From the NCBI GenBank assembly GCA_964017145.1, contig OZ024846.1, positions 3,718,527-3,782,526 on the forward strand: a stretch of 64,000 nt of DNA, read 5' to 3'. Source of the stretch: Agrocybe praecox (taxonomy: Eukaryota; Basidiomycota; Agaricomycetes; Agaricales; Agrocybaceae). The translations under genes were made by a program, and so were the position numbers. This document shows positions 11,704 to 22,214 of this stretch, in pieces (position 1 is the stretch's first letter; each line of letters begins with the position of its first letter). A model generated the notes under the pieces. The model saw nothing but the letters and a program-made list of their open reading frames with translations. It had not been told where the DNA came from and did not search any database.

Positions 11704-12324
11704 ATACCCACATGTACAACACAGCCACTACGTCAAACATTGGGCCGCAAGAGTACTCGAAGCAATACACCACTAGCTGATTAAATAGAAAGGAATGTAT
11801 GTAGTGGAGAGTGTTTGAGACCGTCGGTGCAATTGTAACTCAGAGTAACATCGCGCCGAAGTAATCGTTGGTACATATGTCCTTATCGGACTCTATTACT
11901 CAATACTTAACTATGAGAACAGGCCAATGCAGGCAAAAACACAAGTTTTAACATTACAAATAACCGTCAGCAACTGCGGGCACTAATGCGCTCCTTCTGA
12001 GCCCACTAAATTTTTCTGTCCGCAGACTGGGAACCATCCGGAGTGGAATTACTCAACGAAAATTTGTATATGCGCCCGTTCACTAGGTCTTTCCATATTT
12101 TATGTCGTCCTAAATTTATATAGGCGGTACCTGGGTAAGTACCGTAACGTTAGGTCTGCAGAGAAACGGTTTAAACTTAGGCGCGACGCGGTGCTCCCTA
12201 GCAGTAGCAAGCAGTCCCCCGCGGATTTTTTTTTTTTTTTTCAATATACCGGACGACTTCGGATCCAGGAGGATCCAGGCCTTTTTTGCCACGATGATCC
12301 CTACGTCCACGGGTAGATCTCGAC
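11704..12324. other. Intergenic between the duplication and the siderophore transporter
   Basis: Contains the displaced upstream flank of Crinkler copy B (to about 11797), the terminal duplication block (12005-12125) and a run of about 18 T bases near 12225-12242. No gene seen. Confidence 0.4.
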
Positions 12325-12456
12325 TTATCGGATTATCAGATGCATGAGCAATGGAGAGATGACGGGTTTGCGGTAATCAGATAAGGCGGCATGAGGCGGC
12401 ATTGTTATCAGATAAGGTGACTTGGCGCGCTGATGCGAGAATAATAATTATCAGAT
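12325..12456. promoter_or_regulatory. Four ATCWGATAA sites: putative iron-responsive GATA-repressor binding sites
   Basis: Exact matches to ATC(A/T)GATAA lie at 12333-12341 (minus), 12376-12384 (plus), 12407-12415 (plus) and 12448-12456 (minus); a fifth near-match ATCCGATAA is at 12325-12333 (minus). This is the known recognition sequence of fungal iron-sensing GATA repressors (Urbs1, SreA, Fep1 type). They lie 130-260 bases before the start codon of a siderophore-transporter gene, the expected target class. Confidence 0.75.
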
Positions 12457-12503
12457 GATCGGAGCATCATTTAAGCCCATCGCGACGTGGATTCTGGATA
12501 CCG

Positions 12504-12510
12504 TATAAAA
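12504..12510 (+). promoter_or_regulatory. TATA box of the siderophore transporter
   Basis: TATAAAA 77 bases upstream of the ATG at 12587, downstream of the GATA-site cluster. Confidence 0.55.
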
Positions 12511-12586
12511 CGCACGACAGTTCGCCCTTGCGAGAGTGTGCTCCCTTCGTGCCCTCCCGTCTCTTCTCTACCCCTTCCTCACCGCC

Positions 12587-15050
12587 ATGTCCCTCCAAAG
12601 GAGTGATAGTATCGCGAAAGATAGCGAGAGAGGGGAGTCTTCAGCCGACATCAGCAGAGTCGAGGACGCGGCACACTATGGTGTACAAGCCGTAGAGGCC
12701 AGTCATAAGGTCTATGGTAAATATTCCAAATGGATCCTTTTCATCAGGTATGTTTATTTTGATAATTTCTCTTATACGTTTTCCAATCATTGTATTGTTT
12801 TCTAGTTTGGGACTGGCCGCCTATATTTACTCTTTGGACGGGACGACTACCTATTATTACCTCGCTTATGGAACGTCGGCGTTCGATAGGCACAGTTTCC
12901 TCAGTACGGTTCAGGTGGCCCAGGGTATTATCGGTATGTTTTTCTTTCGTACAAAAAGAACCAGTCGTGACTAATGTTCTTTTTACTTCTCGCAGTCGCC
13001 GTCGGAAAGCCCATCATCGCGAAGGTTGCTGATATCCAGTCCCGTGGTCTTGCATTCGTTTTCGTCGGTAAGTGAGCTTTATAATCGTTGCTTCCCTCAT
13101 TATTATTTTTCTTACTTTCAACCTTAGTGTTTTTCTACGTCATTGGCTATATCATTATTGCGAGCGCCAAAAATGTCGAGACAATCGCCGGTGGGATTAT
13201 CCTATATGCTGTGTACGTTCTTATTCTTCCCCTTCTTTCCTTTGTTCCAGTGTTCATGCTGTTTCTAAGTGGATATACTGGACTTCAAGTCCTCTTACAG
13301 ATCATTGTGGCCGACATGACAACCCTGAGATGGCGCGGACTGGTATCTGGAATGATCTCGATGCCTTTTATTATCAACGCATTTGTGGGAGCCAACGTAG
13401 CCAATGGTGTCCTCAACGGTGCTGGATGGCGATGGGGCTGTAAGTCACCAACTTATATTTTTATTTGATCATCACAATTTACATGCTTCGCAGATGGAAT
13501 GTTTGCCATCCTTATCCCCGCCACTCTCGCTCCTCTTATCCTAACCTTGTTGTGGGCTGAATCGCGTGCAAAGAAGCTCGGAATTGTCTCCAACAAGGAC
13601 AAGGCACAGAATGACGAGCGGGTCCAGAAAACATTCTTCGGCAGCGTGTACGACTTCCTCAGCCGCCTCGACGTGTTCGGTTTGCTCTTGCTTGGGACAG
13701 CTGTTGCGTTAATCCTCCTTCCCCTCACCCTAGCTAACACAACCGCCAAAGACGGATGGCATAATCGTGCGTACAGATTTTTATGTCTATGCAGCGACTA
13801 TGTCTGAGTCAACTTGACAGCTTCGATGATCGCTATGATCATCATTGGTTGCATCTTGGTACCCGTGTACGCTGTGTGGGATACCATGTACGCCAAGTAC
13901 CCCGTCATTCCGCTCCGTTTCGTCAAAAATCGCAGTATTCTCTTTGCTGCTCTCATCGGCGGGTTCGACTTCGTAAGTCTCATTGTTCCCCCATCACCCG
14001 TGCTATGTGATTTCTCACAACAACAATATCATTCAGATCTCTTTCTACATATCATACTCCTATCTTTACTCCTTCATCTACATCGTCAAGCCTTGGTAAG
14101 ATTAAAATCTATGACGTTATATTTAACTAATGTGTCTGTTATCCAGGTCGGAAGTGAACATCAACTACTTCAATCAGACTCAGACTGTTGCTCTCACTGT
14201 GTTCGGTATTGCCGCTGGTGCAGCTATTATCTATATACGCCGCGCTAAAGTGTGTTTATTCTTACTGATCCTTGCCTCCATGAAATTAATTCAAACCCTG
14301 CTGCTAGTACCTTATGATTGCCGGTCTATCCATTCGTCTTTTGTAAGCCGTGGTACCCATGATACTCAGTGCCCAATCCTAACTGACTTTGGTATAAAGG
14401 GGATGTGGTCTTATGATCCACTCTCGCGGTGCCAATGCCTCCGACGCCGAAGTGGTATGGAGTCAGCTTCTGCAGGGTATCGGTGGTGGTATCAGCGCTG
14501 TCACCATCCAAGTCTCTGCTCAAGCATCTGCCCCTCACGCAGATGTGGGTATGGCTACTGCTGTCGTTCTATTAATCACGGAGATTGGTGGTGCAATCGG
14601 TAGTGCTATTGGTGCGTCTCGCGTTTTTTTTTTTGGGACCAGCATGAGATTTACAATTGTTTGTTTTTCATGTAGCCGGTTCCATCTGGACTGGAACGAT
14701 GCCTGCTCGCCTTGCTGCGCATCTTCCATCTGTCGATGCGGAAACTCTTGCTGCGCTTTACGGTTCGCTGGAAGCTATCGTCCTCCTGGATAGGGATGAT
14801 CCTATTCGAGTCGGTGTCACCGCAGGTAATTACCTCTTCGTTTGAACCGCCTGGATGACGCTGACTTGTATTCGTTCTAGCTTATGACGATGTGATGAAA
14901 TATATGACCATCGCCGCGACCGCCTTTGCTGTCGTCCCCCTTGTTCTCTCTCTCTTCATTCCCGACTGGTACCTCGGCGACCAGCAAAATGCGGTTGAAA
15001 ATGTCGATCTCAAGGGAGAGAAGGCTGAGAACCCAGATATCATCGCTTAA
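12587..15050 (+). CDS. Siderophore-iron transporter, major facilitator superfamily (ARN/SIT/Mir type)
   Basis: Thirteen exons (12587-12747, 12806-12933, 12996-13067, 13128-13212, 13270-13439, 13494-13766, 13821-13972, 14037-14095, 14147-14249, 14308-14342, 14400-14611, 14676-14825, 14881-15050) sum to 589 residues without a break. The protein has a hydrophilic N-terminus (about 50 residues), then the family sequences AAYIYSLDGTTTYYYLAYG, VAVGKPIIAKVADIQSRG, GYTGLQVLLQIIVADMTTLR, NINYFNQTQTV, GLMIHSRGANASDAEVVWSQ and DDVMKYMTIAATAF. These identify the 14-TM siderophore-iron symporters of fungi, which import ferric siderophores at the plasma membrane. The substrate cannot be told from sequence. 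Four iron-type GATA sites upstream suggest repression when iron is plentiful. No siderophore-synthesis gene is next to it. It converges with the F-box-like gene on the minus strand. Confidence 0.9.
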
Positions 15051-15646
15051 CACGCATGATTGTCGTCCGATTTTTGGTTTTTATTTGTATAGTTTTTCTT
15101 CTCCCCGTCGTGCTCTCCCTCCTTGCCTCCCGTGATGATTTTCATCCTTACTCATTCAAAACTCGATGAAGCCTGGTTCATGTCGCAATCATCCTCATTT
15201 TCTTGCATTTAATACTTTACAACCTTTCTATTTCATCATGTACCACTATTATTACATTGGTTATGGTATATGTTTGAATACCTCTCAACTATCTGATCCA
15301 CATGAGTACTTCCTTGTCAACATTGACCAGGTCGTGCCTTCCACTCACATGCCGTGAGGGATGATTATACTCGGCCCGTCGAGTTTAAACCCCGGCCTTT
15401 GCCTGCAAGTCACGTCCCAAGTCTCTTTCAGTGTGACAACGTCTTTCTCGACAAGAACAAAGACAGACGATCTTTCACGATGTGAAGGACTCCTTATTCA
15501 TCCGTTGGGTGTGATACGACGATGTCCAATTGTTGGAGGTCGTCCAAATTATCCCCCAGTTCGAAATGTGTCCACCAGCACATCCCATCCCGCATATTTG
15601 CCGAGCTCTTCTTCTATAATTCTTCCTGGATCGCAGTTGATAGTAT

Positions 15647-16762
15647 CTATCGTGAGCTTGATTGTTTTGGGGCAGGATTCTTTGGCATCGAACGTAAGTT
15701 GTCGGAAAACCAATCGATCTCATCGATCTTGACCCTGGCTAATGCGTCCAACTTGACAGAGGTATGCTTCAGCGTCCTCATGCGAAACAGTGGCATGCCC
15801 CAGGAAATGGCCCCATGAAGGACCTCATCTCGATCGATAAATCTGGTAGACAGCTCCAAAGTTTCCATCGTGCCAGTGCAGGAGCCCATGATAAGGCTAC
15901 ATGCAAGAATATCCCTCCATGTCACTGCAGAGACCGTTAGTGCTTTCAAATCGGAGAAATTAAATATTTTGAACAGTGAGTCGACTCCATTGTCAGTATT
16001 GCTGACTGCGAATGATTGAACAGGGATTGGCAGGTTCGTCTGTCGCACGAAATACTTAGTATCCGGTAATTTTGCCAGAGCAGAAGATGCCATAGTGATG
16101 TTTCGTAAGCTGCTATTGGGAGGCAGGTTTGAGACCTGAAGCTCAAACCTTACCACGCCCCGTAGCCACAGCGTCTCCACTGGCGCTTTGTGCAGGATAT
16201 GGGAAAACGCATGGCTGGAATGTTCTTCATACAACTGAAAGTCGAAATCGTACCACCTGCAGCTGATACAGAGCATCTTGATATTCACCGGTGTTTGCAG
16301 AATGTGCGGCAGGTTAGGGTCGTGATGGATATATCCCTCAGAGGTTGCTAACTCTTCTAGGAGGTGGTTCTTCCTTTCCTCAGACTTTGAAATCCCTTCT
16401 TCTTCATATGGAGTGGAATAGAACTCCTTGTCCGAGGTATTGGGAATGGCCCTTCGAGAGTCAAGTATCTTCAATGTTCGAACACTCCTTGCCCATTTGT
16501 CGTCGCTTTCGAGCGTACGTCTCAGAATGCCAGACAGCTCGTAAGGCGAATCATGGGTATACCACAACACTCTATCCTGGCTCAAGGCGTATTTCAGAGC
16601 CACCGCAATAAATCCAAGTTGTCGACCAAGAGAGAGATAGTCCTGGGATAGGAGGTGACATTCTCGCGCAGCTCTCTGGTCTGACATACACATTATATTT
16701 TCTACGATTTCTTTGGAGAGGATGCGATGATGCTCGAAAATGGACGAGTCCTTCTCTGCCAT
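15647..16762 (-). CDS. F-box/LRR-like protein (hypothetical)
   Basis: A single long frame of 371 residues from MAEKDSSIFEHHRILSKEI. The first 45 residues (ILSKEIVENIMCMSDQRAAR) resemble a weak F-box, the segment through which such proteins attach substrates to SCF ubiquitin ligases. The rest has irregular leucine-rich segments (SLRNITMASSAL, LKALTVSAVTW, METLELSTRF) typical of the large, fast-changing F-box-like families of Agaricomycetes. At the 3' end the next frame stays open for about 45 more codons (TFDAKESCPKTIKL and on to about 15537). A missed intron or a one-base frameshift may therefore have shortened the C-terminus. The F-box assignment is by pattern only. The gene ends about 600 bases from the convergent siderophore transporter. 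Confidence 0.55.
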   Translation of the reverse strand: MAEKDSSIFEHHRILSKEIVENIMCMSDQRAARECHLLSQDYLSLGRQLGFIAVALKYALSQDRVLWYTHDSPYELSGILRRTLESDDKWARSVRTLKILDSRRAIPNTSDKEFYSTPYEEEGISKSEERKNHLLEELATSEGYIHHDPNLPHILQTPVNIKMLCISCRWYDFDFQLYEEHSSHAFSHILHKAPVETLWLRGVVRFELQVSNLPPNSSLRNITMASSALAKLPDTKYFVRQTNLPIPVQSFAVSNTDNGVDSLFKIFNFSDLKALTVSAVTWRDILACSLIMGSCTGTMETLELSTRFIDRDEVLHGAISWGMPLFRMRTLKHTSVKLDALARVKIDEIDWFSDNLRSMPKNPAPKQSSSR

Positions 16763-17522
16763 GCTTTCTGTGTACCCTGGAAACAGTGAATCGTGATGAG
16801 CTCCGCCAGTGTGCGCAACTGTCGATGTCAGAGATGGACTCTGTAGCGCGAAGGGTGGAAGGAAGAGAAGATGTTGGGGCGGACATTATCGTTAGGGGAA
16901 GGTGAAGGTGAATGTTGGGATTAACAGTTAAAGCTTCAAAAACGATGTGCTCTCTAGCGCGTTGAAACATTCTAATTATTTTCTTGTCATTGAACCAATG
17001 GAAATTACAGGGCACGTCATATATGGCCATTCTCCATTATCATCTCATTGTGCAAATTGTTCAACAAGGAATAGATAATGCCCAATAAAACTATCGGAGG
17101 GAACCCTGCTTCTGGGGCATACCTCGCTGCTGTGTCGTTGAAAGGATGTAACATACGTAGCACGTCGTTCTAAATTTCTGTTTTGGTGCGAATTGCTCAC
17201 GTCCGGAGTTTACTTCAGTCAATGGCCAGCTTAAAATTATCCTGCAATAATATTATATTAGAAAAATAGCCTTCACAATCACACTAAGAAGGCTCTTCCT
17301 TAACATACCTGACCCGGCTTATTACACCCCTCTGAATGCATAGTACCGCGACACAGGATGGCGCTTAAAATAGACCAGATGCCGATGGTATTATGAATGG
17401 CTACTATCAGGACATAAATGCTCATTATGAGCGGGTCTGATTGCGCCTAGGAGGTAGCGCACAGCATCCAATTTCAATTTTCTAGCAGGAATGCATCCCG
17501 TTCAGCTGATGCGACGATCACC
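16763..17522. other. Intergenic, nothing recognised
   Basis: Contains the promoter side of the F-box-like gene. No RNA gene or coding exon was recognised. Confidence 0.35.
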
Positions 17523-18860
17523 GTACTACACCACCAAAGTGATTTGACGTTTTTATAACATCAGACCAAGATCGTTCGAGGGTTATGATCGTGACCTGAA
17601 TTTGACGTTCAAGTGACATCAAAATGTCGATAGGAAAAAAATTTATTTGACATCATTCTGAGGCCATAACATTTTTTTGATGTCATCTCGCTAGAGGTCA
17701 TACCAACCTCATCCCTTAAAGAAAGGTTCTCACGACACGAGATGTTTTAAGCAATTTTAGGTATTCCTACTGGCTCCCTCTTTTGGTTGTCCTGGACTGT
17801 TTTCCGAAATAAAATAACATTGTGCAATACTATCGAAGACAACATAATAATAATATAGCAACAACACTACGTAAAGTCACTCCCAGCCGGTACAAACACA
17901 TACTACTGAGAAATTTTCATGGTCCTCATCAGCCTTGTCACCGTCACTTGACGTTTACGTTTCGGCTTTCCACCATTTCCAGACCGACCCTCCGCAGCGT
18001 AAATGCCCACTTGGCACACAAAATCCGAGAGCTGGTTAGAGGCAACGACTTCGTACCTGTGCCGGATCTTCATACTTGACGATACCTTCTTGAAAGATGT
18101 TTTCAAACAGGCTGGTACATTCTCAGCCAAACGAAAGGTGTATGCAGGGATATAAACACATACCTTACAAGTGTCGCCTCATCCGGTACCGCGCTCCTCG
18201 AGTCCTCGTTCACTTGGTCTTAGTACGTTTTAACATCTGGTTGATACTTCACGGCAATCTAGCGTTACGTTTGCAAATTGGTGAGAAGAAACATACGGAC
18301 CAAAATATAAAGACTTACCACTGGACTTACTTTCATGGTGACTGGGTCCGCTGCTCTAGAGAACAATGCCGTAGTAAGTTAACAAAGACTGAACACATAA
18401 AGATAGCATCCCACTCACCACATACAGTTGGTCATGCAAGAATAGTGGCCTAAAGAAATTGAAGGGGAAGATCTATTGCGAATAGAGAAGATACATGATG
18501 AGGGAAGGATGAAGGTTGTTGGAAAATTAAAATGCGCGCCGAATGTTAATCAACTATGTCACGTGAACGGAGTTTAAAATGACTTTGCGAGATTTTGAAA
18601 ATAACGTCTGACGAGAACGACCACAATATGAGGTCAATGAGCTTATAAAATATGTCGATTAATAAACATCACTTGTGTTGTTTTTCTGAGGTCATTCTGA
18701 TTGATGTCAAATGAACATCATTGGTGAGATATTTTTTTGATGTTTTTCCGTTTGACATCATTTTGACATCAAATTCATGTGAAATAGATGTTGTGACATT
18801 ACATATCATTTACATCACGCTTAAATGTCTAGAAAACATCACGGAGCTTTCGTGGTGTAC
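17523..18860. mobile_element. Candidate DNA transposon with terminal inverted repeats and subterminal TGACATCA motifs
   Basis: The left edge GTACTACACCACCAAAGTG and the right edge, read on the other strand as GTACACCACGAAAGCTCCG, are imperfect inverted repeats of about 35 bases. Both flanks inside them (17555-17700 and 18640-18800) are packed with TGACATCA, TTTGACATCA and TGATGTCA copies, a typical subterminal arrangement. The interior includes a minus-strand open frame (18130-17903) with a basic KPKRKRQ patch, which is not a recognised transposase. No target-site duplication was found, so the exact limits are provisional. Confidence 0.5.
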
Positions 18861-19167
18861 ACTTGTGATTTCAATCTAGACCTAATTCATATCCAAATTC
18901 TCCGGAAGAGACCCCTAATAACAGCAGCGCACGCAGGACTGAGCTGCTCCTCTATCGGAATTCTAGATGAGTGTTAAAGCAAAAATGGCCGAGCTTTTGT
19001 TTGGCGTGGGAAGACAATATTTTTTGTGAAGAATGGACCCAGGAGGCAACAAGCGTAACGATTCTGTGGAACAAGACGTCTCCTCGATAATATGTTATAT
19101 ACCTGCTCAATACATAATGTTATAGAAAATGACTTAATTGCACTTATGAACAGTCACGATTGAAACC

Positions 19168-19298
19168 CACCCCGGCGAGTTGATGTTTTTCGGTCACCTG
19201 AAAACAGAATCAAGGTCACTGAAAACAGAAAAACTGAATGGTAATCAAGTCTTATACGAGGTTCTCAGGCGACCGTAAAATATCAACTCGGCGGGGTG
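19168..19298. mobile_element. Short palindromic MITE-like element
   Basis: Arms at 19168-19205 and 19261-19298 are inverted copies of about 38 bases with about six mismatches (CACCCCGGCGAGTTGATG against CACCCCGCCGAGTTGATA). They enclose about 55 bases that carry GTCACTGAAAACAG-like direct repeats. It has no coding capacity. Folding would give one long hairpin. Confidence 0.6.
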
Positions 19299-19970
19299 AT
19301 CGTTAAAACCAGCATATGATGTTATAATATTACGTAGGTCAATCCACTCCATTTGGAGGCATGAAAACGGAAGCGAGCGCCCACGCTAGAAATAACTGCC
19401 GTTACGATCTTAAAATATGCCAGGCGCATATCAAATATCGCCGGGAGCGCGTCCCTCCCATTTTCAGGTCGTGAACATTTAATGAACTCCCTGAATCGTT
19501 ATTGTAAGAATTTTATTTACTTAAGTAGTACTTATTGAGGAATCTAAATTTGTCTGGAAGTAAAAACTTAGTACTTAATCATCACGCAAGCTATCCAGAG
19601 AAAGGTTCATCGATCATTTATCCCCCGATAAGACCGCATCTTTGGCCTTAGGTAGTACATCATTCTTGCTCCCAAAGTCACACTGCGCAATTCTCCAGGA
19701 AACCATTAAATATGATCTATGCAATATATGTATAGCTCTTCTCACCTTCCGAACTATTTATATGTCTTTTCGTTGCTTTCTTTACTACCGGCCATATCAA
19801 GGCCGATCAAATTCGTTCCGAGCCTGAGGCCTCGCCGTCAGTGCATATGTACCTCAGCTAAAACTGTCGCCCAATTTCTCCGGGCATATTTAATGAGGTG
19901 TTCGTGGTTTACATTTATACGCGGTAAGGGAAGAAGAGTAGAATTTTTCCCTTGAGACTGCTCCCCAAAC
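19299..19970. other. Intergenic upstream of DUF6534 paralogue 1
   Basis: No gene recognised; presumed promoter of the gene starting at 19971. Confidence 0.35.
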
Positions 19971-21410
19971 ATGAGTGCCAACTCAACGATACCAGGCCTA
20001 CCACCGCATATCGGCGCTATGTACGTCAACCTCACAGTCTGACTATGCAATGTGATATCAACGCGAGCCTATTCAGAACAGGTCCAAGGGTCGGTTCATT
20101 TCTCTGACTAATCGGACTACCAGAAAACCGATCGAGAGTAAAAGATTTTAGGCGTAATTTTTCAGTGGGGGTTGTTTGGGGTTTTGTGCACTCAAGTATG
20201 TAAGTGTACTTAGACAACATCTACAGAACACCTTGTTGTTGATAAGCGCCCCCAGACCTATACTACCTAGCTTTTCCAAAAGATCCTCTGCGTCACAAAT
20301 TATTCGTGTACCTGATCTTTGCCTTCGAGATCATCCAAACCGTCATAGTGTCTATCTCAGCATGGAATGTGTTTGGTCCTGGGTATGGAAACTTCAGTGT
20401 GTACAACAACATCGCTTTGGCGTGGTTTAGTATCACAGTAATAAGCGGTGTCGGTTAGTGGTCCCCTACGGCATTCGTTTTGTCTATTTTCTTAAGACCT
20501 TTATTTCTAGTGGCATTCCTCGCGGAAGCGTTTTATGCCTACCGCATCAGTGTTCTAGCAGAGTCATACTGGGTGGCCGGTTTCATTATGCTCGTAAGCA
20601 ATATATGGCTTTTATACGATATTATCGCGTTATGAAAAGCCATCCACAGCTGGCATTAGTTCAACTAGGGGGAGCCTTTGCAGCTGCAGCAGCTCTCAAA
20701 CATGCCTCCTTATTCAGCAAACTCCTGGGAAATGAATTCTACATCGCCGCCGCTGCAAGTTCAAGTTCCTTATCACTGTCTCCTCATCATTCTAACAGCC
20801 CTCTGCATCAGTTCTGGAATGGAGGCAGTGCCGCATGTGATGTGATCATTGCCGTTTGCATGACGTATTATGTAAGCTGATTAATTTGAGTTTCTGACGT
20901 GAGATAGGAGCACTTTCTCACTGAGTTTGACAGCTTTCTAAGCGCGGGTCTGGAGGTATGGCAGGTACCCAAATTTTCCTACGCCGTGTCATCAGGTTGG
21001 TGATTGAGACGGGCACGATCACAGGCAAGCAACAACATAGCTTTCTCAAACAATTTGGGTCATAACAGAAATACATTGCAGCGATGGTAGCCATTCTCAA
21101 CCTAATTCTTGAACTACTTCCAAATCGCCCAGCCTATTACCAAGTTCCATCCGAGATCCTCGCTAAAGTATATTCAAACTCACTAATGGTGATGTTGAAT
21201 AGTCGGATACGCCTTGGAGTGGACAGCCCGTCTGAGCAACCAAGCTTGCGAACTCCACAAGATTTTGATCTTGGATATAGTAGAGGAGCCGATACGTTCG
21301 AATTGTCTGAAGGTATCAGAGTCACTCGAGAAGAGCTTGTATTTCCTAATAGGGATGGAAAGGACAAGGAAACATCGGATGTGGATCCTGGGAAGGGCTA
21401 CGCTGTGTGA
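19971..21410 (+). CDS. DUF6534 multi-pass membrane protein, paralogue 1
   Basis: Nine exons (19971-20020, 20077-20089, 20145-20199, 20256-20453, 20511-20593, 20650-20754, 20812-20871, 20934-21024, 21082-21410) give 327 residues. The N-terminus MSANSTIPGLPPHIGA is followed by about seven hydrophobic segments. Family landmarks are YYLAFPKDP, AFLAEAFYAYRI, FWNGGSAACDVIIAVCMTYY, IETGT and the C-terminal KVYSNSLMVMLNSR, the signature of DUF6534, a basidiomycete-specific membrane domain of unknown function. A polar tail of about 70 residues follows. The second exon is only 13 bases. Two introns (20755-20811 and 21025-21081) begin with GC rather than GT, unlike the other two paralogues at the same positions. 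Function unknown; the topology recalls receptor-like proteins but nothing shows a ligand. Confidence 0.8.
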
Positions 21411-22214
21411 CTATCTTAGCTAGCTGTATTGTAGAGTCCAAAAATAGACAACATGGTAGATGTATCAACAGTATAAGGATAAGAGTTATACAAAATATTT
21501 TGGGTCGGTCAAGCGGAGATGCGCGCTGTTACCGTAGGCTACTGCATATGTGTATTACGGTTCTAAATTCTAAGGCTCAAACTTCTCTGAGTTCGAATCG
21601 CCAAAATTTCACTTACGTGATAATGACGTATTTGATTCTCAGCAGTATGTACTATAAATTAACAGTAGTTACATACGCGTCGCGCAATAAAGCACGTGCC
21701 ATTTTTCGCAGTCACGGGACGTTAATCGTCAAAATTAAGCGAGGAACGCCATTTGGCAAATGTTGTTCATCAACCACCACGTTCGTTTTGGTAAATGGTA
21801 ATTCAGATCTTCTCTCGTCAAGTAGAAGGTCTCTTTCCATGAAACTTCTGTGCGAAATTTAATCAAGACTGGTGCAATCATTCCCGAAGGCCTCCACATT
21901 GAAACTGCCCTCATAGCCTATTTCTCGCATATAACTCTGCCTACGCTTGGCATTTAACGAACAACATGGTACGTCCTAGCACCTTCACTTCTTGCTCGTG
22001 TGCTCATATATACTGTTAGAGTCTTTATGTGTGCCATTTCCGTTTCGCAAATTGTTAACACTTTCGCCGGACGCTGCGCGTCCGGCGTACTATGATATCT
22101 TCGCCCAACTCCAACTGTAAGATTAATACCTCTATTTCCTACTCTCAAAATCTCCTTATTACATGTACAACATAGTGCGTACGCCATTCACCTTGGCAAT
22201 TTGCAACATTAGTA
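21411..22214. other. Intergenic, nothing recognised
   Basis: Lies between the 3' end of DUF6534 paralogue 1 and the decayed fungalysin. A normal fungalysin signal peptide would be expected at the right side of this stretch, but none was found. Confidence 0.35.

Larger units (their letters stand above)
8515..12125. repeat. Tandem segmental duplication, unit 2
   Basis: Second copy of the 3600-8425 block. It keeps the Crinkler-like gene, its downstream flank and the final short block at 12005-12125. It lacks the ATP20 pseudogene and most of the unassigned region. About 0.8 kb of unrelated DNA interrupts it directly upstream of the gene (10892-11703). Confidence 0.75.
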
